Positions 1-8,054 are shown, counted from the stretch's first letter. The stretch is DNA of 64,000 nucleotides from Paenibacillus_AA sp045062745 (GCF_045062745.1 NZ_JBJGED010000019.1:1-64000), one strand, 5' to 3'. The notes: a model not told the origin generated them from the sequence alone. Numbers and translations are program-made.

Positions 1-608
1 TGGAGATTGACTTGGGTCCGCTGCGCATCTCGGCCGTACCAGAGCTCGTCCATGATCTGCGCTTTGCTGACCGGCTTGCCCTGGTGATGATACAGGTAGG
101 CGAGCAGCTCCTTCGCCTTCGAATTCCGAAACCGGATCTCCGCGCCCCCTCGCATCTGAACGGTGAATGGGCCGAAGCGATGAACGACGATTCCCGGCTC
201 GGGCGGCTGGCCCTGATCGGGAGCGTGACCGGCATTGCGGCCGGTTCGCTTCAGGAACCGGCCGAGCGTGCGGTTCAGGTCGTCCTGCATGACCGGCTTC
301 AGCAAGTAATCAAGCGCCTCCACCTCGAACGCTTCCTTGGCGAACTCCTCATAAGCGGTCAGGAACGCGATCTGCAGCTCCGGCCGGCATTCCCGGAGCC
401 GTCGCGCGAGCTCCAGGCCATGCATCTTCGGCATGTCCACGTCCAGCAGCACGAGATCGATCGGCTCCCGTTCGGTTAAGACATATTCCAGACAAGCGAT
501 CGGCCTGTCGAACAGGCCTGCGAGATGGACGTGCTCGAGCTGCTCGAGCAGCTTCCCGACTCGGCGCAGCGCGGGCTGCTCGTCGTCCACCGCGATGACT
601 CGAATCAT
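1..608 (-). CDS. Response regulator, receiver plus winged-helix (C-terminus beyond window)
   Basis: About 202 residues are visible before the gene runs off the left edge. The receiver domain begins MIRVIAVDDEQ, with acidic pocket D8/D9, phospho-acceptor D56 in LLDVDMP, a conserved T in FLTAY, and K in LLKPV. From about residue 140 a winged-helix output domain starts (RFGPFTVQMRG, FRNSKAKELLAYL, then a segment like SKAQIMDELW), the style of OmpR/SARP regulators; a BTAD domain may follow outside the window. The ATG overlaps the stop of the upstream sensor kinase as ATGA, so the two are translationally coupled and almost certainly partners. Receiver assignment is secure; the class of output domain is inferred. 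Confidence 0.9.
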   Translation of the reverse strand, partial: MIRVIAVDDEQPALRRVGKLLEQLEHVHLAGLFDRPIACLEYVLTEREPIDLVLLDVDMPKMHGLELARRLRECRPELQIAFLTAYEEFAKEAFEVEALDYLLKPVMQDDLNRTLGRFLKRTGRNAGHAPDQGQPPEPGIVVHRFGPFTVQMRGGAEIRFRNSKAKELLAYLYHHQGKPVSKAQIMDELWYGRDAQRTQVNL

Positions 609-3600
609 CGGCTCACCTCCCTGTGTTCCATCGCGGCATGGGGAATGCGAATGGTCACCTTCGTGCCTCCGCCGCTTCCCCGCCCGAGCTCAACCCCGGT
701 GCCGAACAGCCTCAGCATGCGCAGATGAATGTTGCGCAGCCCTACGCCTCCCTTGCCCTCCGTCTCCATGGACTGGATCGTCCGCGCCCATTCGGGCATG
801 CCTGGACCGTCGTCTTCTACGGACAGCTCCGTACCCTCCGCATCGGCGCGGACCGAGACCGTCACGGTACCACCGTCCTCCAGCTTCGTAATGCCATGCC
901 GGACCGCATTCTCCACGAGTGGCTGGAGCGTCAGCGGCGGCAGCATGCAGTCCGCGTCTTCGTCCACCTCATAGCGGATGCGGAGCCGCTCCCCGAACCG
1001 GGCCCGCTCGAGCTGGAGGTACGCTTCGGCCAGCTCCAGCTCCTTGCTCAAGGGGACGAGCCGGTCCTTGGTCTTGAAGTCGAAGCTGCCGCGGAGATAG
1101 CGGCTCAGACTTAGCAGCAGATCGTGTGTCAGCTGCGGATCCTCGAGCGAGAAGCTGATGATCGTGTTCAGGGCATTGTATAGAAAGTGCGGCTTAATCT
1201 GTGCCTGCAGGAACGCCAGCTCCGAACGGACCGCTTCCTCGGCCGAGCGCTTCATCTCGAGCAGCGTACGCGTGCGGGCGCGCAATTCATAAGCCTGGAA
1301 CGGCTTCGTCAAATAGTCGTTTGCCCCGGCCTCGAAGCCGACGATCACATCTGCCGGCTCGCTGCGCACGGTGGTGAGCAGGATAGGAAGCTCGCTAAGC
1401 GGGTAGGTCTGCCGGATGAGCCGGCACGTCTCGTAGCCGGACTGCCCGGGCATCATCACGTCGAGGATGACGAGGCCGATTCGGCTCCCCAGGCGGTCCA
1501 ATGCGGCCATCGCTTCCTCGCCGCCGGAGACCGCCACGATCTCGTACGGCTCATCGGCGAGTACCGCCTGGATCACCCGGAGGTTGACCGGATCGTCGTC
1601 CACCGCCAGGATCACATGCTCGCGCCGCACCCCGCCGGCCGACCCCGGAGCTCCCGCAGCAGCCGCCGCCGCCTCTGGCCGAACGGCCGCTGCCGCGGTT
1701 CGAAGCGCTGCCGGGCCTGCCTGCTGCACAGCCGTGGGCATTACGCCGGATTCGCCTATCGGCAGGGTGATCGTGAAGACGGAGCCTCGGCCGACCTGCG
1801 ACTTCACCGAGATTCGACCGCCATGCAGTTCGACTAGCCGTCTCGCGATGCCGAGTCCCAATCCGGCGCCGCCGTATTCTCTCGACTCCGAGGTGCCTAC
1901 TTGCTCGAACGACTGGAAGATCGTCTCGAGCTTGTCGGCCTCGATGCCGATCCCTGTATCCGACACAGCCAAGTGCACCATCCCGCCTTCCGCCCAAGCG
2001 GATACCGCAACCTCGCCTTCCGGGGTGAATTTTATCGCATTCCCGATCAGGTTGTACACGATCTGCAGCAGCCGGCTCTCGTCGGCGTATGCATAGGGCA
2101 GCTTCTCCGGCCAATGGAAGCGCAGCGCGATCGGCTTGTCCCCGATATAATGACGGAACACCTCCTGCTGCGCCGATACTACGGCCCGAATATCGACGGG
2201 GCCGAGCTCCAGCTGCATGCCGCTGTTCTTGAGCCGCGACCAGTCCAGAATGTCGTTGATCAAGTTCGACATCCGGCGGGCGACGGAGATGACGATCTCC
2301 AGCTGCTCCCGCTGGCTCCCGGTGAGCGGCCCGGACTTCTCCTCGGTCAGAGCCAAGGAGAGATTCATTATCCCATGGAGCGGCGTCTTCAGCTCGTGGG
2401 AGGTGTTGGCCAGGAATTCGTCCTTCATCCGGTTCGAGGCGAGCAGCTGCTCCGACATCCGGCCGATAATCCGGTACGCGTTGGTGAATCGGCGGGCGAG
2501 CTCCATCGCTTCGATGAACACAAGCAGGATGACACCGTAGGGCACGAGCTGCAGATCGCTCCAAAGGATGAAGCCGTTGCTGTACAAGATATCGTGGATG
2601 GCTGCCGCCACGAAGAGCACCCATCCGGTCAATTGAAGCAGCGCGCCTTCCCGCCTGCGCCAGCCCGCCCAGGCGAATCCGAACAGGATATAGGCCAGGC
2701 TGGCCAGCGAGACGTATTTATACAAATCGATCAAGCGGGTATACCATTCCGTCGGGAGCAGCACCACCGTCCCAATGAAGGCGCAGCCTATTCCGGCCAA
2801 TATTTTGATCGCAACAGGGTGGAACTCCCTCGGGTACAGCTCCCGCACGAACAACAGCGCGGCGGTCACGCCTCCGTAGTAAGTCAAGTACTCTATGAAA
2901 ATAAGCAGACGAATATCGGTATGCGGGAAGAGCTGGACGATATACATGCCGCCCACCGCACCCATCCGGATCGCTCCTAATAGACAGCATATTCCGAAAT
3001 AGAGCGTCGAGCGTTCCGACCGGCGCAGGACGAACAGGGCGAGCTGGTACAAGCCCAGCAGCGCGCAGCCGCCGAACACCGCCATCTCCGCATAGCCGGT
3101 GTGCTCCTTCAGCGCCAGCATCGAGGGTTCCGTCCCAAGCATCAGGCTGAACCAGATGCCGCCTTGCGGATACAGCTCATTGGCCACCTGAATCGTAACA
3201 TCGAAAGTGTCGCCCTCAGGGTCGAACGAGACGGTTTGCGGCTTGTAGGCGGCCCGTACCGCGGTTCGATCCGGGGAGACGACGCCGGTCTCCGTGATGA
3301 CGCGGCCGTCGACTAGAAGCCGGTAAGCGGGTGCGATCGCCGGGATGTGCAGTGCGAGCGGACCGACGCTTCCTTGGGTTAGTACGGTAAGCCGGTAGGT
3401 AGCAAAGCCCCGTCCCGGCAGTTGAAGGCCCTTCCATTCGCCGGGCACCTCCGCGAAGTCCGGCTCATTTCCTTCCGCGAAGCCTTCATCGACAGGAGAC
3501 AACAACGCGTTCCAATAGAAGGCCCAGCGGCCGTTCAGACGGACCGGCCCGTCTTCCTGCAGATTCCACTGTCTGAGGTCCAGGACGCCGTCTACGGCCT

Positions 3601-3709
3601 GGGGACTGCGCTCCGCCGTCATCATCTCCGTGAGGGGCCAGCATAGCGCGACCAGGGCGAGCACAAGGCCGAGCAGCACGGCCAGCCGTTTGCGTGAATG
3701 TGGAGACAT
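605..3709 (-). CDS. Hybrid sensor kinase with 7TM-DISM sensor, two kinase modules and an internal receiver
   Basis: 1034 residues. An N-terminal membrane anchor and an extracellular jelly-roll-like region (about 40-200) precede seven hydrophobic segments (about 205-405), as in 7TMR-DISM sensors. A HisKA domain follows with H438 in SHELKTPLHG, then a HATPase with VYNLIGNAIKFTPEG and DTGIGI / GLGLGIARR boxes. After an Ala/Gly-rich linker comes a receiver with D750 in VILDVMMPG. The C-terminus carries a second, LytS-type kinase module: H841 in QIKPHFLYNALN and a second HATPase (PLVENAVRHGI, DDGPGMP). It is coupled to the downstream response regulator by ATGA overlap. The ligand is unknown. Two different kinase classes around one receiver suggest an internal phosphorelay. 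The Shine-Dalgarno is weak, so the start may lie slightly downstream. Confidence 0.92.
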   Translation of the reverse strand: MSPHSRKRLAVLLGLVLALVALCWPLTEMMTAERSPQAVDGVLDLRQWNLQEDGPVRLNGRWAFYWNALLSPVDEGFAEGNEPDFAEVPGEWKGLQLPGRGFATYRLTVLTQGSVGPLALHIPAIAPAYRLLVDGRVITETGVVSPDRTAVRAAYKPQTVSFDPEGDTFDVTIQVANELYPQGGIWFSLMLGTEPSMLALKEHTGYAEMAVFGGCALLGLYQLALFVLRRSERSTLYFGICCLLGAIRMGAVGGMYIVQLFPHTDIRLLIFIEYLTYYGGVTAALLFVRELYPREFHPVAIKILAGIGCAFIGTVVLLPTEWYTRLIDLYKYVSLASLAYILFGFAWAGWRRREGALLQLTGWVLFVAAAIHDILYSNGFILWSDLQLVPYGVILLVFIEAMELARRFTNAYRIIGRMSEQLLASNRMKDEFLANTSHELKTPLHGIMNLSLALTEEKSGPLTGSQREQLEIVISVARRMSNLINDILDWSRLKNSGMQLELGPVDIRAVVSAQQEVFRHYIGDKPIALRFHWPEKLPYAYADESRLLQIVYNLIGNAIKFTPEGEVAVSAWAEGGMVHLAVSDTGIGIEADKLETIFQSFEQVGTSESREYGGAGLGLGIARRLVELHGGRISVKSQVGRGSVFTITLPIGESGVMPTAVQQAGPAALRTAAAAVRPEAAAAAAGAPGSAGGVRREHVILAVDDDPVNLRVIQAVLADEPYEIVAVSGGEEAMAALDRLGSRIGLVILDVMMPGQSGYETCRLIRQTYPLSELPILLTTVRSEPADVIVGFEAGANDYLTKPFQAYELRARTRTLLEMKRSAEEAVRSELAFLQAQIKPHFLYNALNTIISFSLEDPQLTHDLLLSLSRYLRGSFDFKTKDRLVPLSKELELAEAYLQLERARFGERLRIRYEVDEDADCMLPPLTLQPLVENAVRHGITKLEDGGTVTVSVRADAEGTELSVEDDGPGMPEWARTIQSMETEGKGGVGLRNIHLRMLRLFGTGVELGRGSGGGTKVTIRIPHAAMEHREVSR

Positions 3710-3786
3710 CGATCGTTCTGCACCGCTTTCCAGGGAGTGTAGCCTTTCACTCTCATCTTAGCATACTTCCGGGGGGCTCCTGCCCG

Positions 3787-4098
3787 TTAAGAAAAATTAG
3801 CATACATGAGAATGCCGAGCGCGCTTACGATCCACAGGGCGGGGAACACATTCCAGAGGATTGCAGCTCTGTAGCGCTGTCGACTGTATAACCGCCAGCC
3901 GGCTATCACTGCGGCGAGCAGTCCCGCCGGATAAGACAGTAGGTAGAGAATGACGAACCAAGTGAACGCCTGTGCGAACACGCTCGGGTCGTTGAAGCTC
4001 ATGAGTGAGATGCCGGCCATGAACAACCAGACTGCGAGGAATAGTACGAACACAAGATGAAATCCAAGCAAGCTCCAAAGTACGGCTTTTCGTTTCAT
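3787..4098 (-). CDS. Small membrane protein, three predicted TM helices
   Basis: 103 residues starting MKRKAVLWSLLGFH. Three hydrophobic stretches are visible (about 5-28, 42-68, 80-100); there is no recognised family motif. The start was set at 4098 because GAGGTG lies 6 nt upstream; the longer ATG at 4176 would run through the end of the preceding gene without a ribosome site. It lies 10 nt after the GNAT-like gene and is the last gene of the minus-strand set that begins with the cNMP-domain ABC transporter. Function unknown; a membrane accessory of that transporter cassette is possible but only inferred from position. Confidence 0.7.
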   Translation of the reverse strand: MKRKAVLWSLLGFHLVFVLFLAVWLFMAGISLMSFNDPSVFAQAFTWFVILYLLSYPAGLLAAVIAGWRLYSRQRYRAAILWNVFPALWIVSALGILMYANFS

Positions 4099-4108
4099 TG
4101 ACTGCACC

Positions 4109-4615
4109 TCATCGATAGCGGCTGCAGAAGTCTGCGAATTCGCGGAAGGACATCGAGTAGACGTTGACCTTCCCATATGGGGAATCGTGCGACTGCACCC
4201 GGGATGTAAGCTTGCGATACAAGCGGTTTGTATAAGCGTTATCCGCCAGTGTAGGAATTCTTACTTCCCGTACGTTTGGGCCCGCATCCTCGATTTCCTC
4301 GACCAGCTTTTGCAAGCCCCTCACAAACGTCCGGTTATTCTGGTAGTCCTCCAGGAAGCAGCTGTTGCCGAGCACCGCAATGTCTTTGTCCTGATACTCA
4401 TCCTCCGCCAATCCTAGCACAAAGCTGCCGATTCCGACCACCTGATCGGTTTCGTTCAGAATAATCGCACCCCGTCCATGCTTCATATAATTCCTGACGT
4501 CTCTCACCGCCAGGCTCACTCGGTAGTAGGGGATGATGCTCGTTCGATGCTGGATATAAAAATCGGTAAACCGGCTCCATTGCCGGGTGTCCGCGCATGT
4601 TTGGATTCGAATCAT
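4109..4615 (-). CDS. GNAT-like protein B
   Basis: 168 residues. The sequence shows a weak GNAT-like pattern: a strand-rich middle (GAIILNETDQVVGIGSFVL), a helix after YQNNRTFVRGLQKLVEE where the acetyl-CoA-binding loop would sit, and near the C-terminus a motif-B-like NAYTNRLYRKL. The pyrophosphate loop is poorly conserved, so catalytic activity is uncertain. ATG 4615 is preferred over TTG 4621 because GAGGTG sits 8 nt before it. It resembles in size and layout the 174-residue GNAT-like protein at 4836-5360, though the sequences have diverged strongly. It is followed 10 nt later by the small membrane protein. Likely co-expressed with the ABC exporter upstream. Confidence 0.65.
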   Translation of the reverse strand: MIRIQTCADTRQWSRFTDFYIQHRTSIIPYYRVSLAVRDVRNYMKHGRGAIILNETDQVVGIGSFVLGLAEDEYQDKDIAVLGNSCFLEDYQNNRTFVRGLQKLVEEIEDAGPNVREVRIPTLADNAYTNRLYRKLTSRVQSHDSPYGKVNVYSMSFREFADFCSRYR

Positions 4616-4664
4616 CGGCAATACACCTCATTATGGGTATAATAGAAAAAAATTGAAAACATGC

Positions 4665-4693
4665 TTGTTATTTCTAATTACCTGCCGTATATT
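4665..4693 (+). promoter_or_regulatory. Candidate sigma-A promoter facing a tiny plus-strand ORF
   Basis: TTGTTA at 4665-4670, a 17-nt spacer and TATATT at 4688-4693. This is followed by AGGAGGTGAG (from 4711) and an ATG at 4726. The element lies on the strand opposite to the surrounding genes, inside the only sizeable gap of the cassette. It may be fortuitous, since the gap is AT-rich. Confidence 0.35.
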
Positions 4694-4839
4694 AAAGTTG
4701 AATTCAAGCGAGGAGGTGAGCAGGAATGGGACAATCCGGCTGCAATATGCCACAGCAAACGGCGCCAGAGCGTGACGACGGATCGGCCGATCGGCAGTAA
4801 CACGGGAAGGAGGCCGGCAGCCATGCCGGTCCCCTTCAT
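4678..4839 (-). CDS. Possible 53-residue peptide coupled to GNAT-like protein A
   Basis: An ORF whose ATG overlaps the stop codon of the upstream GNAT-like gene as ATGA, with AGGAG 5 nt before the start, the same coupling geometry used between the ABC gene and that GNAT-like gene. It reads MKGTGMAAGLLPVLLPIGRS, then a Trp/Arg/Leu-rich segment (VVTLWRRLLW) and a single Cys near residue 40. No family is recognised. Coding is uncertain: the segment also carries competing plus-strand mini-ORFs. If real it would be a hydrophobic, cationic small peptide in an exporter cassette. Confidence 0.3.
   Translation of the reverse strand: MKGTGMAAGLLPVLLPIGRSVVTLWRRLLWHIAAGLSHSCSPPRLNSTLIYGR
4726..4800 (+). 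CDS. Possible 24-residue peptide ORF with a very strong ribosome site
   Basis: ATG at 4726 is preceded by AGGAGGTGAGCAGGA, among the best Shine-Dalgarno sequences in the window, and by a promoter-like TTGTTA-17-TATATT. The product would be polar (MGQSGCNMPQQ start, acidic and basic C-terminal half, one Cys) and ends at TAA 4800. It is followed 22 nt later by another mini-ORF (4823-4894; 23 residues, two Cys, AAGGAGG upstream) whose end overlaps the 3' end of the opposing GNAT-like gene. No homology is recognised; the coding claim rests only on expression signals. Confidence 0.3.
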   Translation: MGQSGCNMPQQTAPERDDGSADRQ

Positions 4840-4894
4840 CTGCTCCTGTGCGAAGAGATCCGAGCCACATATTGCCGTAATCGCTCGGGCGTAG
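4823..4894 (+). CDS. Possible 23-residue peptide ORF, Cys-x-Cys
   Basis: Second plus-strand mini-ORF after the one at 4726. AAGGAGG lies about 9 nt upstream of ATG 4823; the product contains CSC near residues 7-9 and ends in IAVIARA at TAG 4894. It overlaps, in antisense, the last 59 nt of the GNAT-like gene at 4836-5360, which argues for caution. Listed because the two mini-ORFs occur in series with good ribosome sites next to an exporter; a spurious origin remains likely. Confidence 0.2.
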   Translation: MPVPFICSCAKRSEPHIAVIARA

Positions 4895-5360
4895 TGACAT
4901 AGAAGTCGAGCAAACCGCAGGAATGGGTTCTCGTATCGTGTAACGTCGCGATTTTGCCGAAGAGCTTTCTATGGGCTGCAGTCGAAAGGCAATAAAATTC
5001 AAACTGACGAATCGGTTGCGGCAGTTCGGCTTCCCGCTCGAGCAAAGCTTCCATCGCTTCCACGAGCTTCGTTCCCTTGCGCAAATCAGCATCAAGACAG
5101 AGAAGAAAGATTTCAATCCGGGCTGGATCAGCGCTTTTGTTCTCCCCGGTCCCGTAAGTATAGACCAACACGCCTCTAGCCTGTCGATCTTCATCATCCA
5201 GAGCAATCATAAGGCCGGAATCGTAGATGGATGTATACAAAAAATTCATGATCGTACTCCAATTGTACGGGACGCCGAGGTCCTCCACATGCCGGCACAA
5301 GAACCGGACCCCCTCTTCCTTCAATTGCTCCGTATCGGCGGTCATCCATTGCAGCATCAC
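4836..5360 (-). CDS. GNAT-like protein A
   Basis: 174 residues. The central strand IALDDEDRQARGVLVYTYG, followed by RIEIFLLCLDADLRKGTKLV, resembles GNAT strand 4 plus the motif-A loop (R-K-G-T-K in place of RxxGxG), and AAHRKLFGKIA resembles motif B. This suggests an acetyl-CoA-binding fold with a non-canonical loop. The ATG overlaps the stop of the ABC transporter gene (ATGA), so translation is coupled. The intimate coupling to an exporter suggests that it modifies or recognises the exported molecule, but nothing in the sequence identifies the substrate. Confidence 0.7.
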   Translation of the reverse strand: MMLQWMTADTEQLKEEGVRFLCRHVEDLGVPYNWSTIMNFLYTSIYDSGLMIALDDEDRQARGVLVYTYGTGENKSADPARIEIFLLCLDADLRKGTKLVEAMEALLEREAELPQPIRQFEFYCLSTAAHRKLFGKIATLHDTRTHSCGLLDFYVTTPERLRQYVARISSHRSR

Positions 5361-7513
5361 GCATCTCTCCTTTGCATTCGCGATTTTAGCGTCGCTTCGA
5401 GCTCTTCCCGGATGGCCGGATAGCGCAGCAGGAGCGGGTGGAAGTGGTTATAGGACAACGACAGCAGCCAGCAGGGCGTCGCCGTGACGATCGTGGCCGT
5501 TCGCGGAATGTGCTGCATCAGCGCGATTTCCCCGAAATGATCCCCGTCCTCGAGCACAGCTACTTTGCGGCGTTCGCCTCTCTCCGCGGCAATCATAACC
5601 TCGACCTTCCCTCTCGCGATCAAATAAAACTTATCCCCCTGATCGCCTTGCTCCACGACGGTCGCTCCGGCTTCGAACTTTTCCGTAACGAAGAGCCGGG
5701 AGATTTCGTCGAGCGCGCCGGAATCGATGCTTCGGAAGAAAGGCAGCTGGCGCAGCCGATTCGACTCCACTTGCGCGCCGTCTCCGCCGTGGGCAAGCAG
5801 GAACCCTTGCTGCTTCTCCCACATAGCACGGTATAGGCCGTCCTGCTGCAGCAGCTGCTCATGCGTTCCCGTCTCGGCGACGGTCCCCCGATCGAGGACG
5901 ATGATCCGGTCGGACATCGCGGCGTAGGCCAACCGGTGCGTGACCGACACGATCGACATGCGCCGTCCCAGCGCCAGGATCGTCTCGTTCACGGCTCGTT
6001 CGGTGTCGGGATCGAGGGCTGAAGTGGCTTCGTCGAGGAACAGGACGCGCGGATTGCGCAGCAGCGCCCGGGCCAGAGCGATGCGCTGCCGCTGTCCGCC
6101 CGACAAGGAATCCCCGTACTGGCGCACGAGCGTATCGTAACCGTCGCGGAATGCGGCGATCGTGTCGTGGATGCCGGCCGCTCGCGCGGCATCTTCGATC
6201 TCCGCGTCGCTCGCGTCAGGCCGGCCTACGAGAATGTTGTCCCGGATCGTTGCCTGGAACATCACCGAATCCTGGAAGACGACCCCCACCTGTCTGAGTA
6301 ACGTTGCATACCGGGCGTCGCGAATATCGTGCCCGTCGAACAGCACGGCTCCGTCCTGCGGGTCGACGAACCGCAGGAGCAGCTGGAGCACCGTGCTCTT
6401 GCCGGCCCCGCTGGAGCCGACGATCGACGTATAGCCGCTGACCGGGATGGCAAGATTCAGCCGCTGCAGCACCGGCTCGCCAGGCACGTAGCCGAACGTG
6501 ACGTCGCGAAGCACGATGTCCGTCCGTAGAGGAGAGAGCTCACGGCCGTCCCGCTCGATTACGTCCGGCTTCCAGTCCATCGCTTGCCTGAGGCGGTCCA
6601 GACTCGTACGCGCCGAGAGAATATAGGGCAGCACGGAGGTTACGCCGAACATGGACGTGCCTACCGTGAAGAAAATCGAGTTGTAGGCGATAAATTCGCC
6701 GATCGTGAGACTTCCGTCGAACGTCAAATAACTGCCATAAGCGAGTATGGCCGCGGTCAGAATAGAAATGGCGAGCATCGGCAACCGGGTCAAGTTCGAG
6801 TTCACGAAGTTCCTCTGCACGCCGAGCGAGAGCATCGAATGGAGAATCCCATCGATCTTCGCGAGCATGCTGCTGCGCAGATCGAACGCACGGATGACGC
6901 GGAACGTCTTAATGTTCTCGTCCACCGATCGGTTGAACTGATCGAGATACTTATAATAGACGTCTCCGAGCGCCAGCGAACGAGACTTGAGCAGCCGAAA
7001 AGGGATGAATAAGAGAGCGGAACCGGCTACGGTCACCAACGTCAGCTTCCATTCCATCGTGAACAGGATGGCGATTCCGACCACGACGCTGGCGATCGAG
7101 AGGAATCCTCCGGTCAAGATATAGAGGACGGCGGACTGAATGGCCGGGATATCCTCCGAATAACGGGCCATTAGATCGCCGACGCCGAATCGGTCATAGA
7201 AGCGCTGGGACTGGAGCTGCATATGCCGGAACAAGCGCATCCGATGCTCGTACAGGAAGCCGGACCCGACTCGGGCTTTAGCGTAGTCGCTTGAGATGCC
7301 GATCAGCACGTTGAACAAACCCAGAATGAGCAACACGCCGATTATGATCGCGAGAGCTTTGCCGTCCCGGGGCAGCAGGGCGAGATCGATCAAATATTTG
7401 TAGCTGAGGGAGGAGAGGTAACGGAACAAAATGTCGATGACGGCACCCAGCAGGATTAGGAAGATGAAGAAGGGAGACGACCGAACCGCAGCGAGGATGC
7501 TCTTCCACAACAT
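5357..7513 (-). CDS. ABC exporter (TM-ATPase fusion) with C-terminal cyclic-nucleotide-binding-like domain
   Basis: 718 residues. An N-terminal six-helix ABC membrane domain (about 10-310) is followed by a nucleotide-binding domain with Walker A GSSGAGKST (K372), Q-loop, signature LSGGQRQRIALARAL, Walker B VLFLDEATSALD and H-loop SVTHRL. Residues about 595-715 form a cNMP-binding-type beta-roll (RGKVEVM, EDGDHFGEIALM, PRTATIVTATPC), the phosphate-binding-cassette signature. There is no N-terminal C39 peptidase domain, so leader cleavage by this protein is not expected. It is probably a homodimeric exporter gated by a small ligand bound at the C-terminal domain. AAAGGAG precedes the start. It is first gene of the cassette with two GNAT-like proteins and a small membrane protein. 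Confidence 0.93.
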   Translation of the reverse strand: MLWKSILAAVRSSPFFIFLILLGAVIDILFRYLSSLSYKYLIDLALLPRDGKALAIIIGVLLILGLFNVLIGISSDYAKARVGSGFLYEHRMRLFRHMQLQSQRFYDRFGVGDLMARYSEDIPAIQSAVLYILTGGFLSIASVVVGIAILFTMEWKLTLVTVAGSALLFIPFRLLKSRSLALGDVYYKYLDQFNRSVDENIKTFRVIRAFDLRSSMLAKIDGILHSMLSLGVQRNFVNSNLTRLPMLAISILTAAILAYGSYLTFDGSLTIGEFIAYNSIFFTVGTSMFGVTSVLPYILSARTSLDRLRQAMDWKPDVIERDGRELSPLRTDIVLRDVTFGYVPGEPVLQRLNLAIPVSGYTSIVGSSGAGKSTVLQLLLRFVDPQDGAVLFDGHDIRDARYATLLRQVGVVFQDSVMFQATIRDNILVGRPDASDAEIEDAARAAGIHDTIAAFRDGYDTLVRQYGDSLSGGQRQRIALARALLRNPRVLFLDEATSALDPDTERAVNETILALGRRMSIVSVTHRLAYAAMSDRIIVLDRGTVAETGTHEQLLQQDGLYRAMWEKQQGFLLAHGGDGAQVESNRLRQLPFFRSIDSGALDEISRLFVTEKFEAGATVVEQGDQGDKFYLIARGKVEVMIAAERGERRKVAVLEDGDHFGEIALMQHIPRTATIVTATPCWLLSLSYNHFHPLLLRYPAIREELEATLKSRMQRRDA

Positions 7514-7659
7514 TGTTGTCCGACTCCTTTGTCAGTCATGCGTTGCCTGCAAGCGCACTTGCAAGGCCGCCATTAGATTCACTCTAAAGGAGAAGACTAG
7601 GTCGCAAACTGAAAAGAAAGCGCTTCATGTCAGGTTTGATCGAATTTTTTGAATTAGAT

Positions 7660-7708
7660 TTGCAAAAGCTGAAGCGGTGTGATATTGTATTTCTATGATT
7701 TTAGAAAT
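7660..7708 (+). promoter_or_regulatory. Promoter and operator of the ArsR-family gene
   Basis: TTGCAA (7660-7665), 17-nt spacer, TATTGT (7683-7688), directly followed by a perfect inverted repeat ATTTCTA-N6-TAGAAAT at 7689-7708. A shorter copy of the same repeat, TTCTA-N6-TAGAA, lies at 8055-8070 before the exporter gene. An inverted repeat covering the transcription start fits an autorepressing ArsR dimer. Confidence 0.65.
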
Positions 7709-7736
7709 AACGAATTTTGAGAAAGGAGTGGGAACG

Positions 7737-8018
7737 ATGGTCGAGGACAACGAGGATGTCAAACAAGCGGTGAAGGTGTACAAAGCGCTCGGTGAACCGA
7801 CCCGGATCAAAATCGCAATGCTGCTTACGGAAGAAAAGAACTTGTGCTGCTCCGACATCGGCAGCAAGCTCGAATCCGTGGCCGGCTCTACGCTGTCGCA
7901 TCACCTGAAGCAGCTGACGGACAGCGGATTGCTTACCCTTCGCAAGGATGGCACTTATATCTACTACAGCATCAATAAAGAAATCGCCCGCAAGTACGCA
8001 CCTTATTTGCTGGAGTAG
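7737..8018 (+). CDS. ArsR/SmtB-family transcriptional repressor
   Basis: 93 residues from ATG 7737 (GAAAGGAG 9 nt upstream; the upstream in-frame ATG at 7695 lies inside the operator and has no ribosome site). It is a winged-helix protein with KALGEPTRIKIAMLL, then LCCSDIGSKL and the recognition helix segment STLSHHLKQL, and wing RKDGTYIYYSI. The Cys pair in the LCCSDI segment is close to but does not match the ELCVCDL metal site of ArsR/CadC, so metal sensing is not assured. It is followed by an MFS exporter; matching inverted repeats before both genes suggest that it represses itself and the exporter. Confidence 0.9.
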   Translation: MVEDNEDVKQAVKVYKALGEPTRIKIAMLLTEEKNLCCSDIGSKLESVAGSTLSHHLKQLTDSGLLTLRKDGTYIYYSINKEIARKYAPYLLE

Positions 8019-8054
8019 TTTTTTAGCCCTATTTTTTGCTTTATATTTCGATAA

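Noticed and set aside
1551..2980. Long ORFs on both strands across the hybrid kinase gene (for example 357 residues minus, 359 residues plus)
   Set aside because: They are Arg/Gly/Pro-rich shadows in GC-rich codon positions of the clear kinase gene, without ribosome sites or recognisable motifs.
7605..7630. A catabolite-response-element-like GAAAGCGCTTC before the ABC exporter gene
   Set aside because: One base is missing relative to the CcpA site TGNAANCGNTNNCA in either orientation, so the spacing does not fit.
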